Of a DNA stretch of 64,000 bases, positions 37,327 to 46,033 are shown piece by piece. Positions within the stretch are counted from its first letter, which is position 1; every line of letters starts with the position of its first letter. The DNA comes from Flavobacterium sp. (GTDB lineage Bacteria > Bacteroidota > Bacteroidia > Flavobacteriales > Flavobacteriaceae), in assembly GCF_017744675.1 (NCBI RefSeq), contig NZ_JAGIAV010000002.1, positions 682,001-746,000 on the forward strand, read 5' to 3'. The position numbers and the translations under genes were made by a program. Below the pieces are notes generated by a model that made no database searches, was not told the DNA's origin, and saw only the letters and a list, made by a program, of their open reading frames with translations.

Positions 37327-37357
37327 TTGCTTTAGGTTTCTTTACTGTGCAACTTTG
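37327..37357 (+). promoter_or_regulatory. Candidate promoter of the DoxX-like gene
   Basis: TTG (37327-37329), 20-bp spacer, then CAACTTTG (37350-37357), one mismatch from TAnnTTTG. It ends 20 bp before the ATG at 37378. Confidence 0.45.
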
Positions 37358-37377
37358 TACAATAAAAACAAAAAGAT

Positions 37378-37863
37378 ATGGAAACCTTAATTGTATTATT
37401 TGGTGCTTTTGCTGCAACTCTACTTATTATCTGGCTTACAACCAAACGATTTGAACTATCATTTTCAGGAAGAATTGCTATGGCACTTATGCTGGTATTT
37501 ACCGCTATAGGCCATTTTGCCTTTACGAAAGGGATGGCAATGATGATTTCTTTTTTGCCTTGGGCAAACGCCATCGTGCTTGCTACAGGAATTATAGAAT
37601 TAGCCGCAGCAATTGGACTCCTATTGCCAAATACCAAAGTGCTTACCGGAAAACTGCTTATTTTATTTTTCATCCTCCTACTTCCAGCCAACATTTATGC
37701 GGCAAGTAATAATATCAATTTGCAAACCGCAGACTATACAGGCAAAGGCCTATCCTATTTATGGCTTAGAATACCAATGCAACTTCTTTTTATACTTTGG
37801 GTATATTTTTCTTCTATTAGAAATAATCAAAAATCAAACACGCATCATTCAATTAATTTCTAA
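37378..37863 (+). CDS. DoxX-like four-helix membrane protein
   Basis: A 161-residue protein with four or five hydrophobic helices. The GRIAMALMLVFTAIGHFAFTKG segment (about 31-52) and GIIELAAAIGLLLPN (about 71-85) match the DoxX pattern in which a helix-ending HF and a glutamate in the next helix are conserved. Family members have been linked to redox and stress roles, but no firm function exists. It lies 61 bp after the Crp/Fnr regulator gene and may be under its control. Confidence 0.75.
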   Translation: METLIVLFGAFAATLLIIWLTTKRFELSFSGRIAMALMLVFTAIGHFAFTKGMAMMISFLPWANAIVLATGIIELAAAIGLLLPNTKVLTGKLLILFFILLLPANIYAASNNINLQTADYTGKGLSYLWLRIPMQLLFILWVYFSSIRNNQKSNTHHSINF

Positions 37864-37950
37864 ACCCATAAACTTTTCACATCTCACCTCTCACAAATAA
37901 CTAATTACCAATCACTTTTAACTTTTTACTAATCACTCATTTCCAAAAAA
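37864..37950. repeat. Degenerate short-word tract
   Basis: A run of related words (ACTTTTCA, CATCTCAC, CTCTCACA, then AATCACTT, TACTAATCACTC) follows the DoxX-like gene. The style matches the 8-nt arrays, with no clear inverted arm. Confidence 0.5.
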
Positions 37951-37970
37951 ATAGTTAAATTAGTGTTTTG

Positions 37971-38009
37971 TGTTACAAAAAGATGTAAATTTGTAACATA
38001 TTTTATTAC
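37971..38009 (+). promoter_or_regulatory. Promoter and putative operator of the Rrf2-type gene
   Basis: An inverted repeat TGTTACA/TGTAACA (37971-37977 with 37992-37998) overlaps an exact -7 box TAAATTTG (37986-37993). From 37992 the sequence TGTAACATATTTTATTAC recurs with one change before the next gene (38443-38460). An autoregulatory Rrf2 site is likely. Confidence 0.55.
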
Positions 38010-38012
38010 AGT

Positions 38013-38420
38013 ATGATTTCAGGTAAATTTGCCATAACGATTCACATTCTTACTCTGCTCCATAAATTCCCCAATGATTATTTGTCATCGGAGTTTATTG
38101 CGGGGAGTATTAATTTAAATCCTGTTTTGGTTCGAAAAGAAATTTCCAATTTAAAAGCACATCATATTGTAGAAAGTAAAGAAGGAAAAAATGGCGGTAC
38201 AAAATTGGCAGTTAACGCTGCTGAACTGACTTTAAAACAAATATTCGAAATGACCTTTGAAACCATTGGCTTAGGTTTTGCTAAAAATCAGCCGAATCCT
38301 GATTGTCCTGTCGGAAAAAATATCAATCAGCATTTGGAGAATTTATATAGCCAAATGAATGAAAAAGTTAGTGCACAGCTGGCAGAGATTTCATTGGAAG
38401 ATTTTTCGAATCAATTTTAA
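38013..38420 (+). CDS. Rrf2-family transcriptional regulator (YwnA-like)
   Basis: A 135-residue winged-helix regulator. The DNA-binding part spans about 1-60 (FAITIHILTLL, LSSEFIAGSINLNPVLVRKEISNL for the recognition helix, then the wing at GKNGGTKLA). A single Cys (NPDCPVGKNI, about residue 93) is present instead of the three-Cys iron-sulfur site of IscR or NsrR, so it is of the YwnA type. It is followed 58 bp downstream by an NAD(P)-binding gene, as in Bacillus ywnA-ywnB, and both have the same 18-bp upstream site. Confidence 0.88.
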   Translation: MISGKFAITIHILTLLHKFPNDYLSSEFIAGSINLNPVLVRKEISNLKAHHIVESKEGKNGGTKLAVNAAELTLKQIFEMTFETIGLGFAKNQPNPDCPVGKNINQHLENLYSQMNEKVSAQLAEISLEDFSNQF

Positions 38421-38442
38421 AACTATTTTTTTTATCTAAAAC

Positions 38443-38460
38443 TGTAACATTTTTTATTAC
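38443..38460 (+). promoter_or_regulatory. Second copy of the putative Rrf2 operator
   Basis: TGTAACATTTTTTATTAC, 17 of 18 positions identical to the site at 37992-38009. It is 18 bp before the ATG of the NAD(P)-binding gene. Confidence 0.5.
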
Positions 38461-38478
38461 TAAATAAATTTATATATT

Positions 38479-39120
38479 ATGAAAATCGCACTTATTGGAG
38501 CTACAGGATTTGTAGGCTCAGCAATTTTAAACGAATTAGCAGATAGAAAACACGAAATCACTGCTATTGCAAGAACTCCAAAAGATACAGCAAACGCCAC
38601 TTGGGTTGCTGCAGATATTTTTAATGTTGATGCATTGGCAGAAATCTTGAAAGGTCACGATGCCATTATCAATGCTTACAACCCAGGATGGACAAACCCA
38701 AACATTTATGATGACTTTTTAGCAGGTTCTAAAGCAATTCAAGAAGCAGTTAAAAAATCGGGCGTTAAGCGTTTCATCACTATCGGTGGAGCAGGAAGTT
38801 TATATGTGGCACCAGACTTGCAAGCCGTTGACACGCCAGATTTTCCAAAAGAAATTTTCCCTGGGGCAAATGCAGCAAGACATTATTTAAACATTATTAA
38901 AGAAGAAAAAGATTTAGATTGGGCATTCTTTAGTCCTGCTTTTGAAATGCATGCTGGAACAAAAACAGGAAGAACTGGAAAATATCGTTTAGGATTAGAA
39001 AATCCTGTTTTCAACGATGAGCAAAGAAGTATTTTATCTGTAGAAGATTTAGCTGTAGTTATCGCTGACGAAGCAGAAAATCCAAAACACCACCAAGTTA
39101 GATTTACAGCGGGTTACTAA
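38479..39120 (+). CDS. NAD(P)-binding SDR-like protein (YwnB-like)
   Basis: A 213-residue Rossmann-fold protein. The dinucleotide loop GATGFVGSAI is at 8-17, AIARTP at 33-38 suits NADP, and FITIGGAGSLYV near 102-113 marks the atypical SDR/NmrA-like group. There is no YxxxK catalytic pair in the usual place, so it may be a sensor or an unusual reductase. It probably forms a regulon with the Rrf2 gene upstream. Confidence 0.85.
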   Translation: MKIALIGATGFVGSAILNELADRKHEITAIARTPKDTANATWVAADIFNVDALAEILKGHDAIINAYNPGWTNPNIYDDFLAGSKAIQEAVKKSGVKRFITIGGAGSLYVAPDLQAVDTPDFPKEIFPGANAARHYLNIIKEEKDLDWAFFSPAFEMHAGTKTGRTGKYRLGLENPVFNDEQRSILSVEDLAVVIADEAENPKHHQVRFTAGY

Positions 39121-39131
39121 TTTTTTTTTTA

Positions 39132-39283
39132 GCCACGAATTCACGAATTATTTTTTTTACCAAATTTTTCTATTTTGACGGAAATTTAAATAACACGAAA
39201 AAACTTTTGATACTCTGTTTTCGTGTCCTTCGACTTCGCTCAGGAAGACAAAGAAATGCAACAATAATTCGTGAATTCGTGGC
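39132..39283. repeat. 152-bp element with 19-bp perfect inverted ends
   Basis: The ends (39132-39150 and 39265-39283, GCCACGAATTCACGAATTA and its reverse complement) are perfectly inverted. Inside lie a second inverted pair (AACACGAAAA near 39192 with TTTTCGTGT near 39218) and a CCTTCGACTTCGCTCAGG tract (about 39227-39244). The end words again repeat with about 8-nt spacing (CCACGAAT, TCACGAAT). It resembles a REP-like or miniature element but carries no gene. Confidence 0.85.
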
Positions 39284-39369
39284 AAATAAATTTATACAGT
39301 TTCAAAGGTATGATTGTCTTTTGAAACTGTTTTTGTTTTCAGTACTTTTACATTTCTAAAAAGTGCGTT

Positions 39370-40467
39370 TTGTCAAATTCTAATAAACAATCTGGCAGTA
39401 TATCTGAAAAAGCTGGAATTTCACCTCCCGAAATCACCAATATTTCGGCTATCAATCAAATTAAAAACAAACGCAGACAGCAGCCCACTTCTCACGAATT
39501 AATCAATGGTATTTTAGAAGGCAATCGAACTTCTTTAAGCCGTGCTATTACTTTAATTGAAAGTACCAATCCGGATCATTTTGAAAAAGCAGGCGAAGTC
39601 GTTCAAGGCTGTTTACCTCATGCCAATAAATCAGTTCGTGTTGGAATTACAGGCGTTCCTGGTGTTGGGAAAAGCACTTTTATTGAAGCTTTTGGAAAAC
39701 ATTTGACAGAACTTGGGAAAAAAGTAGCCGTTCTCGCGGTTGATCCAAGCAGTTCGCTTTCACACGGAAGTATTTTAGGCGACAAAACCCGAATGGAAGA
39801 ATTGGTAAAAGATGAAAATGCTTTTATTCGACCAAGTGCTTCTGGTGAAACTTTAGGCGGTGTGGCACGAAAAACTAGAGAAACTATAATTCTTTGTGAG
39901 GCCGCAGGTTTTGATACTATTATTATCGAAACGGTTGGTGTTGGCCAAAGTGAAACTGCCGTTCACAGCATGGTAGATTTCTTTTTGCTGCTAAAAATTT
40001 CTGGCGCTGGCGATGAACTTCAAGGCATTAAACGAGGCATTATGGAAATGGCAGATGCAATTGCAATCAACAAAGCTGACGGTGATAATATCAAAAAAGC
40101 CAATCAAGCAAAAGTGGATTTTAATCGGGCGTTACATTTATTTCCTCCAAAAAAATCAAATTGGCAACCCAAAGTCACTACTTGCAGTTCGCTAACAAAA
40201 GACGGAATTCCGGAAGTTTGGAATACGATTTCTAATTATTTCGAACAAACAAGAGAAAGCGGATTTTTCCAAGAAAAAAGAAACGAACAAAATCATTTCT
40301 GGATGATGGAAACCATCAACGAACAGCTGAAACAAAATTTCTTCAATCAGCCCGAAATTATTTCATTATTGGAAGAAAGCAAAAAAGCAGTGCAAAACAA
40401 TGAAATCTCATCGTTTGCAGCTGCTTCTAATTTGTTGAAAATATATTTCAACAAAGTAACAAAGTAA
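39370..40467 (+). CDS. meaB: Methylmalonyl-CoA mutase-associated GTPase MeaB
   Basis: A 365-residue P-loop GTPase that guards and loads methylmalonyl-CoA mutase with adenosylcobalamin. Walker A GVPGVGKST lies near 93-101, VDPSSSLSHGSILGDKTRM near 125-143, RPSASGETLGG near 154, and IIIETVGVGQSE near 184. A dimerisation helix ends the protein. The start is a TTG at 39370; no ATG is available before the conserved core, so TTG is accepted. The last codons (NKVTK and stop) fall inside the 8-nt-period array at 40451-40530. No mutase subunit is adjacent. Confidence 0.93.
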   Translation: MSNSNKQSGSISEKAGISPPEITNISAINQIKNKRRQQPTSHELINGILEGNRTSLSRAITLIESTNPDHFEKAGEVVQGCLPHANKSVRVGITGVPGVGKSTFIEAFGKHLTELGKKVAVLAVDPSSSLSHGSILGDKTRMEELVKDENAFIRPSASGETLGGVARKTRETIILCEAAGFDTIIIETVGVGQSETAVHSMVDFFLLLKISGAGDELQGIKRGIMEMADAIAINKADGDNIKKANQAKVDFNRALHLFPPKKSNWQPKVTTCSSLTKDGIPEVWNTISNYFEQTRESGFFQEKRNEQNHFWMMETINEQLKQNFFNQPEIISLLEESKKAVQNNEISSFAAASNLLKIYFNKVTK

Positions 40468-40530
40468 CAAAGAAACAGAGCCTCAAAGCTTTTTTACTCT
40501 GTCACTCTGTATCTCTGTTACTCTGTCACT
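40451..40530. repeat. Inverted 8-nt-period array overlapping both convergent gene ends
   Basis: Left arm: five 8-mers from 40451 (ACAAAGTA, ACAAAGTA, ACAAAGAA, ACAGAGCC, TCAAAGCT). A short T-run follows. Right arm: ACTCTGTC, ACTCTGTA, TCTCTGTT, ACTCTGTC from 40496. The first two units encode the end of MeaB, and the last bases touch the stop codon of the convergent gene at 40529. Confidence 0.92.
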
Positions 40531-42466
40531 ATTTTTTAGCTCTAAGCTTATACTTACTTTCTTTATACAAATTTCCTGCTGTAATAACATGCGCTAAGGC
40601 ATCTTTTGCTAAATCTTCGTTTAGTTTTACAGGAATTAGAGTTGTATCATTTTTAATTTGGAATTGAAGCGGTTTCAAGTTTGGCTGCATGATCACCACT
40701 TGGTTTTCTACTCTAAAAGCATTAATATCATTAAACTGCATAATAGATCTTCCTTGTACTTTTGAATCTAGTTTCGTTAAATTACGGCCTACCATTGGCG
40801 TTTCAAACGGAATTCCTAAATAACCTAACAATGTTGGCGGAATATCAATCTGGCTTGCTAATCTATCGTAAACGGCTCCTTTTGCAACTCCAGGTCCCAT
40901 AATAAATGCTGGAATATGGAATTTATTAATCGGAACTAAATTTTTACCGTATGTTCTGGTATTGTGATCGGCAATTACAATAAAAATGGTGTTTTTAAAG
41001 TAAGCCTCTTTTTTTGCCATTTCGAAGAATTTCCCAATAGAAAAATCGGCATATTTCATGGCATTATTTACTGTATTAGGCTTTTTATCGTAAGGTTTTA
41101 TTCTTCCCGCTGGATATTCAAAAGGTTCATGATTTGAAGTTGAGAACATCAAAGAGAAAAATGGTTTGTCTCCTTTTGATTTGAAGTAGTTATTTGCTTT
41201 AGTAACCAAATCTTCATCAGAATAGCCCCAAGTTCCTTTGAAAGCATATTTGTTTCCATCGGACTCAAAATCTTCTTGATCGACAATATCGCTGAAACCG
41301 TTTCCGTTGAAAAACGAAGCCATGTTGTCAAAATTGGCCATTCCGCCATAAATGAAACTTGTTTCGTACCCTTTTTGTTTTAAAGCATCGGCTAATGTGA
41401 AAAATCCTTGTTGCGAATTACCCAATTTTACAACACTTTCTGATGGAGAAGGCAAAAATCCAGTTACAACCGCTTCAATTCCGCGAACACTTCTTGTTCC
41501 TGTACAGTACAAGTTGGTGAACAAAGTTCCTTCTTTAGATAATTTATCAAATTCTGGAGTTAAAGGTTTTCCGCCTAAAATTCCAACATATTCTGCACCT
41601 AAACTTTCTTGCAAAAAGATTACCAAGTTATACGGTTTCTTTACGACAGAATCTGGCTGCTGCACATGCAAAAACGGAATATCGGCATCGGTAAAATCTT
41701 TTGGCCCAGCGACCATGTATTTTTTAACACGAGCAATCGCTTCGGCTTCATCCATTTTGCCATACATCTTTGTATTTCCTTCATTTTTGATTGAATAGGC
41801 CGCAAAAGCAACCGTATAAAATGAATTTAATCCCAAAGTATTGGTTAACTGATCTGTTGAGAAAACAGCATTACTACCGTTAATTGGGCGTTTTGAAGTT
41901 AGACTCGAACGTGCTCCAAAAAACAATAAAAAAGCCACTAATGGGAATAACATTAATTTGAACTTATAATCTGCACTTGAGGTATAAAATAATTGTTTTC
42001 CTTTTTTGATAGCAAAATAAAGGGTCACTCCTAAAATAAGGAAGGTTACAATTATAGAAGTCAGATAACTTTTTAAAAGCATTCCAACTACTTCTTTTGG
42101 ATAAATCAGATAATCTAAGAAAATCTTATTGGGGCGTGTATCGTATTGTTTTACAAAATCTGGCGAAGCTAATTCTACAAAAAGAATTAGAAATAGAAAC
42201 AAGAAACTGTAAATTACCAAGAACTTATTGGTAAACTTTATCGCTTTATTTGGCAGAAAAGTAATTAGCAATGCTGGAAGAAATGACAAATAACAAAGCA
42301 ATATCAAATCCATTCGAAGACCGATTGGAAAAATATGCCAGAAATCTGGTGTTTGCATTACTCTTTCTTTAAAAAGAAAAAATAAAAATATTCTGCTTAG
42401 AGTTGTAATCAACAATCCGATTGCAATAAAGCTAAAAATCGGTTTTAAGTAACGTAAGTTTTTCAT
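40529..42466 (-). CDS. LtaS-like membrane sulfatase (phosphoglycerol transferase family)
   Basis: A 645-residue protein: five N-terminal helices (to about residue 195) and an extracytoplasmic alkaline-phosphatase-fold domain. The metal/nucleophile region NLVIFLQESLGAEYVG (about 281-296) is followed by the nucleophile Thr near 320 in the CTGTRSVRG segment, FIYGGMANFDNM, and FIVIADHNTR with the late metal ligands. Such enzymes move phosphoglycerol or phosphoethanolamine to glycans or lipids. Bacteroidetes have no lipoteichoic acid, so the product is probably a modified outer-membrane glycan or lipid. Convergent with meaB. Confidence 0.87.
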   Translation of the reverse strand: MKNLRYLKPIFSFIAIGLLITTLSRIFLFFLFKERVMQTPDFWHIFPIGLRMDLILLCYLSFLPALLITFLPNKAIKFTNKFLVIYSFLFLFLILFVELASPDFVKQYDTRPNKIFLDYLIYPKEVVGMLLKSYLTSIIVTFLILGVTLYFAIKKGKQLFYTSSADYKFKLMLFPLVAFLLFFGARSSLTSKRPINGSNAVFSTDQLTNTLGLNSFYTVAFAAYSIKNEGNTKMYGKMDEAEAIARVKKYMVAGPKDFTDADIPFLHVQQPDSVVKKPYNLVIFLQESLGAEYVGILGGKPLTPEFDKLSKEGTLFTNLYCTGTRSVRGIEAVVTGFLPSPSESVVKLGNSQQGFFTLADALKQKGYETSFIYGGMANFDNMASFFNGNGFSDIVDQEDFESDGNKYAFKGTWGYSDEDLVTKANNYFKSKGDKPFFSLMFSTSNHEPFEYPAGRIKPYDKKPNTVNNAMKYADFSIGKFFEMAKKEAYFKNTIFIVIADHNTRTYGKNLVPINKFHIPAFIMGPGVAKGAVYDRLASQIDIPPTLLGYLGIPFETPMVGRNLTKLDSKVQGRSIMQFNDINAFRVENQVVIMQPNLKPLQFQIKNDTTLIPVKLNEDLAKDALAHVITAGNLYKESKYKLRAKK

Positions 42467-42498
42467 TAAAAATAGTATAAGAACGTAAAGTCAGATAA

Positions 42499-42726
42499 TT
42501 ACTCTTCGTAACGATTAATTTCTCTGTCGTAAAACTCATTTGCTTTTTCAATTAAACCTTCCATTTCGGCATTTAATTCTGCTTCGTCAAGATCTTCGGC
42601 TTCTTCTAAAAACTCTACCTCATCATCTTTCAAATTGATAATGAATCTTGGATAATCCAAGTGAATGATAAAAATATCATCTGGAAAATCGGTGTTATCT
42701 CCAAGTAAAAATTTAGGTAATTCCAT
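42499..42726 (-). CDS. Small acidic protein, function unknown
   Basis: A 75-residue protein rich in Asp and Glu. The first half (LPKFLLGDNTDFPDDIFIIHLDYPRFIINL) looks beta-rich and the second half is one long acidic helix (EEAEDLDEAELNAEMEGLI). It lies 32 bp upstream of the LtaS-like gene on the same strand, so they probably share a transcript. A conserved small cytoplasmic protein is likely; no family could be named. Confidence 0.65.
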   Translation of the reverse strand: MELPKFLLGDNTDFPDDIFIIHLDYPRFIINLKDDEVEFLEEAEDLDEAELNAEMEGLIEKANEFYDREINRYEE

Positions 42727-42832
42727 ATGTGTGTTTATTTTTTAGTGAATGATTTATTATTTTTTTGCCACTGATTGAAAGGATTAAAAAGGATTTTTTC
42801 CTTCAATAGCAAGATATATTTTTCAAATTTAA

Positions 42833-44215
42833 TTATTCTGTGTCTGAATTGTTTATTAATCTTTTTGATAAATAATGAAAACGGACATAAAGGCAAATCG
42901 CTGCTGCAGTCAAACCTGCCAAAAGTCCGATCCAAACTCCTTGTGCCTTCAATTCAGTATATTCTCCTAGATAATACGAAATAGGAAAGCCAATTACCCA
43001 ATAAGCTACAAAAGTAATGTACATCGGCACTTTTACATCTTGCAAACCGCGCAGAGCACCTAGAACTACGACCTGAATTCCGTCAGAAATCTGGAAAACC
43101 GCCGCAATTAAAAGCAGTTTTGATGCGATGCTAATTACTTCTTCGTTATCTAAAATTTGTCCTGTATTTTCCATATTCAAGAAAATGTTCGGAAGATAAT
43201 TGTGGAAAACAACAAAGAAAATGGCAAAAATGGTTTCTAGAATGATGGCAAGCAAGAAAATCGAACGCGCCACAACAATCAGTTTTTTGTAATCCATTAA
43301 ACCTCTCTGATTGCTTACGCGCACCATCGATGTCACGCTCAGTCCCATTGCAAACATAAAAGTCATCGATGCCAAACTCAAAGCAATCTGATTGGCTGCC
43401 TGACTTGTTTTTCCGATATTTCCGCAAAGCCAGATAGAAGCTGTAAACAAAACCACTTCAAAAAGCATTTGCATGGCAGAAGGAAATCCGATGCTGATAA
43501 TCTTTTTTATAGTCGCTTTTTGTATTTCATTAAAACTAAAACCTTTAAAAAAGCGTTTTAAATCATCTCTTCGCGAAAGCATGATATGCATGAACATCAC
43601 CAAAAATATTCTCGAAATTACAGTTCCTAAAGCGGCTCCGATAATTCCCATTTTCGGAAAAATCCAAATTCCGTAAATCAATACATAATTTATACCCACG
43701 TGGAGAACGTTTGCCATAACCATCGCATACATGGAATATTTGGTTAATGACATTCCGTCTGCAAATTGCTTATATCCTTGATACATTACTAGCGGAATCA
43801 AAGAAAAAGCCACCCAGCCTAAATAAGGTTTTGCTAATACAATAACGTCTGCTGGCTGTTTTAGCAATTCCATAATAGGTTTAGCAAACATGATTACGGT
43901 AAAAAGTACCAACCCTAAAATGGTACATAAAAATAAACCGTGATGAAAGGCCGAACGGATTTTAGTATCGTTTTTCTCTGCATCTCCTTCGGCAACAATA
44001 GGTGTAATAGCCGTAGAGAATCCGATTCCTAAAGACATGGCGATAAAAATCATGCTGTTTCCAAGCGAAACCGCGGCCAATTCCGTACTTCCAATTTTAC
44101 CAACCATGATATTGTCGACAATACCAATTAAAGTATGTCCGACCATACCCAGAATTACGGGATATGCCAGTCTTAAATTATACGAAAACTCTTTGGTGTA
44201 CTGCTTTAAATTCAC
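42833..44215 (-). CDS. MATE-family efflux transporter (NorM-like)
   Basis: A 460-residue membrane protein with 12 helices in two six-helix halves. Markers are AYPVILGMVGHTLIGIVDNIMVGKIG at the start (about 17-42), GFSTAITPIVAEGDAE (about 60-75), and in the second half GFPSAMQMLFEV and MVRVSNQRGL. It exports organic cations or drugs in exchange for Na+ or H+. A TATCTTTG -7 box lies just upstream of its ATG. The downstream gap of about 100 bp contains a weak hairpin. Confidence 0.9.
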   Translation of the reverse strand: MNLKQYTKEFSYNLRLAYPVILGMVGHTLIGIVDNIMVGKIGSTELAAVSLGNSMIFIAMSLGIGFSTAITPIVAEGDAEKNDTKIRSAFHHGLFLCTILGLVLFTVIMFAKPIMELLKQPADVIVLAKPYLGWVAFSLIPLVMYQGYKQFADGMSLTKYSMYAMVMANVLHVGINYVLIYGIWIFPKMGIIGAALGTVISRIFLVMFMHIMLSRRDDLKRFFKGFSFNEIQKATIKKIISIGFPSAMQMLFEVVLFTASIWLCGNIGKTSQAANQIALSLASMTFMFAMGLSVTSMVRVSNQRGLMDYKKLIVVARSIFLLAIILETIFAIFFVVFHNYLPNIFLNMENTGQILDNEEVISIASKLLLIAAVFQISDGIQVVVLGALRGLQDVKVPMYITFVAYWVIGFPISYYLGEYTELKAQGVWIGLLAGLTAAAICLYVRFHYLSKRLINNSDTE

Positions 44216-44235
44216 TTATATTCTTTTTTAGTCGG

Positions 44236-44243
44236 CAAAGATA
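44236..44243 (-). promoter_or_regulatory. Candidate -7 box of the MATE gene
   Basis: The minus strand reads TATCTTTG, an exact TAnnTTTG match 20 bp upstream of the ATG at 44215. No TTG at ideal spacing. Confidence 0.5.
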
Positions 44244-44405
44244 GTCAGAAGCTTCGAATTCTATCCCATCAATAAAAATATATGCCAATTTTAAGACAAA
44301 AATAAGACGAACTCAATATTATGTAACGATTTTTAAAAATTGTATAACGATCTCCAAATGTCTACCGTATAATTTTACATCATAGAAATTTCAAAAATAT
44401 AAGCC

Positions 44406-44924
44406 ATGAAAAAATTACAGATGTTATGCCTAGCTGCGTTCACGTTTTTATTTGCCAACACAACTTTTGCTCAAGACAGCGAAGTCGAAAATTACGATCA
44501 GGGATTTAGAATCGGAATCGGGTTAAATGGAGGTCTTCCAACCGACAACGATTATGACTGGTCTCTTGGTGGAGATGTACGTTTACAGTACGATCTTTCA
44601 AAAAAAACATCATTAACCTTAACAACGGGATTTACAAATTTATTTATGGGGAAAGATGAACTTGGAAATAACGTAAAAGATCTTGGATTTATACCGGCCA
44701 AAGCAGGTTTTAAAGCTTTTGTCTTAAAAGATCAATTTTATGTTTTAGGAGAACTTGGTGCTGGTTTTGCGGTAACAAACGGTTATGACAAAACAACCTT
44801 TTTATGGGCTCCAGGTATTGGCTACGCCAACAAGTACATCGACTTAAGTGTTCGTTACGAAGATTATCATGACTTTAAAACCAATCAAGTAGCACTGCGT
44901 GTGGCTTATGGTTTTAAACTATAA
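44406..44924 (+). CDS. Outer-membrane beta-barrel protein, OmpA-N-like
   Basis: A 172-residue protein with a signal peptide ending near TTFAQ (about 23), then eight alternating amphipathic strands (for example FRIGIGLNGG, LQYDLSKKTSLTLTTGF) and a C-terminal aromatic-ended strand (VALRVAYGFKL). Length and pattern fit a small eight-stranded barrel in the outer membrane. Function unknown. It diverges from the MATE gene and has a strong terminator behind it. Confidence 0.75.
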   Translation: MKKLQMLCLAAFTFLFANTTFAQDSEVENYDQGFRIGIGLNGGLPTDNDYDWSLGGDVRLQYDLSKKTSLTLTTGFTNLFMGKDELGNNVKDLGFIPAKAGFKAFVLKDQFYVLGELGAGFAVTNGYDKTTFLWAPGIGYANKYIDLSVRYEDYHDFKTNQVALRVAYGFKL

Positions 44925-44960
44925 AAAAATAGGTTTAATTTATTATTTTGTTTTTGGTAA

Positions 44961-45000
44961 AAGCCCGACAGTCTGAGGAGTCTGTCGGGCTTTTTATTTT
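44961..45000 (+). terminator. Rho-independent terminator after the beta-barrel gene
   Basis: An 11-bp stem AAGCCCGACAG/CTGTCGGGCTT (44961-44971 with 44982-44992), 10-nt loop, then T-rich sequence. It shares its stem core with the secA terminator. Confidence 0.9.
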
Positions 45001-45097
45001 ATATCATTACCATTGGTCAAAACAAAAGTGCTATTAGTCAAATGATTTTTTAAGATCGATTGAGAACGCGGTAATTCGCAGAAAAATTAATCGAATC

Positions 45098-46030
45098 ATG
45101 AACAAAACAGTCATTTATTTATCTCAACTTATTCTTTTATTGATTACAGTTGCGGCACAATCACAATCGGGAATTTCAGGCGAATTTAAACTCGATTATG
45201 TCCCTTTTTCTAAATACGTTAGACCAATGGACAGTACTAAAACAAATGCCGAAAGCAATTTTAAAAGAGCACAGATTGCTTTTGAAGTACCGCTTTCTTT
45301 AAAAATGGACCAATACAATCATCCAAAACTGTGGTCTGTAGTGTTTAATGCTAGTTATGCCAAAATGGAAAACAGAAACTACAATATTCAAGATCTGCCA
45401 ATAGAATTTCAAGGAGGGTTTCCAACAGAATTACTCAACACTCAAATTGGAGTTAAACATTTACGTTCTATTTCTCCATCTTGGTCTTTATTACTAATGG
45501 CTTCTGTTGGCGTTTATACCGATATGGTCGAAATTAATAAAGATGATGTCTTGCTGCAGGGAGGAGTTCTTTTTATTAAACAATTTAATCCCAAACTGGC
45601 TTTAGGGGTTGGACCTGTTTTAACCAATAGTTTTGGTGTGCCAATGGTTCTTCCTGGAATTTATTTTAATTGGGAAACTACTGGAGCGTTACATTTTAAA
45701 ATTACTTTTCCAGAAGGCGCAGAAGTTGGCTATCGAATGTCTGATACGTTTGACTTAAAAGCAGTAGTAGAATTAAGCGGAATGACAGCTGAAACCAAAA
45801 TTGGAAATAAATCTTCATTACTTGGATATCAGCAAATAATTGCAGGTTTAAGACCTCAGATAAAATTTGGAGAGCATTGGACTTTAGAACCAACGGGAGG
45901 AACTACGCTTCTAAGAAGTTTTTCTACAACTAACCGAAAAATCAAAGAAATTTTTAAAGAAAAAGATATTGCCGATCCAAAATTCACAACAACTTTTTAT
46001 GGAGCAATAGCTCTAAAATGGAAATTCTAG
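45098..46030 (+). CDS. Putative outer-membrane beta-barrel protein
   Basis: A 310-residue protein with a signal peptide ending near AAQSQ (about 23). The rest is made of amphipathic strands with turns at Gly/Asn/Asp, such as FKLDYVPFSKYV, VSRS-free IGVKHLRSISPSWSLLLMA and a final FYGAIALKWKF strand ending in Phe, typical of outer-membrane barrels. It resembles Bacteroidetes proteins grouped as DUF6268, but that name is from memory only. Its promoter was not recognised. It converges with the LytTR gene. Confidence 0.7.
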   Translation: MNKTVIYLSQLILLLITVAAQSQSGISGEFKLDYVPFSKYVRPMDSTKTNAESNFKRAQIAFEVPLSLKMDQYNHPKLWSVVFNASYAKMENRNYNIQDLPIEFQGGFPTELLNTQIGVKHLRSISPSWSLLLMASVGVYTDMVEINKDDVLLQGGVLFIKQFNPKLALGVGPVLTNSFGVPMVLPGIYFNWETTGALHFKITFPEGAEVGYRMSDTFDLKAVVELSGMTAETKIGNKSSLLGYQQIIAGLRPQIKFGEHWTLEPTGGTTLLRSFSTTNRKIKEIFKEKDIADPKFTTTFYGAIALKWKF

Positions 46031-46033
46031 AGC

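Noticed and set aside
41352..41798. Plus-strand frame of 148 codons
   Set aside because: Fully antisense to the conserved sulfatase domain of the LtaS-like gene; no sign of its own start signals.
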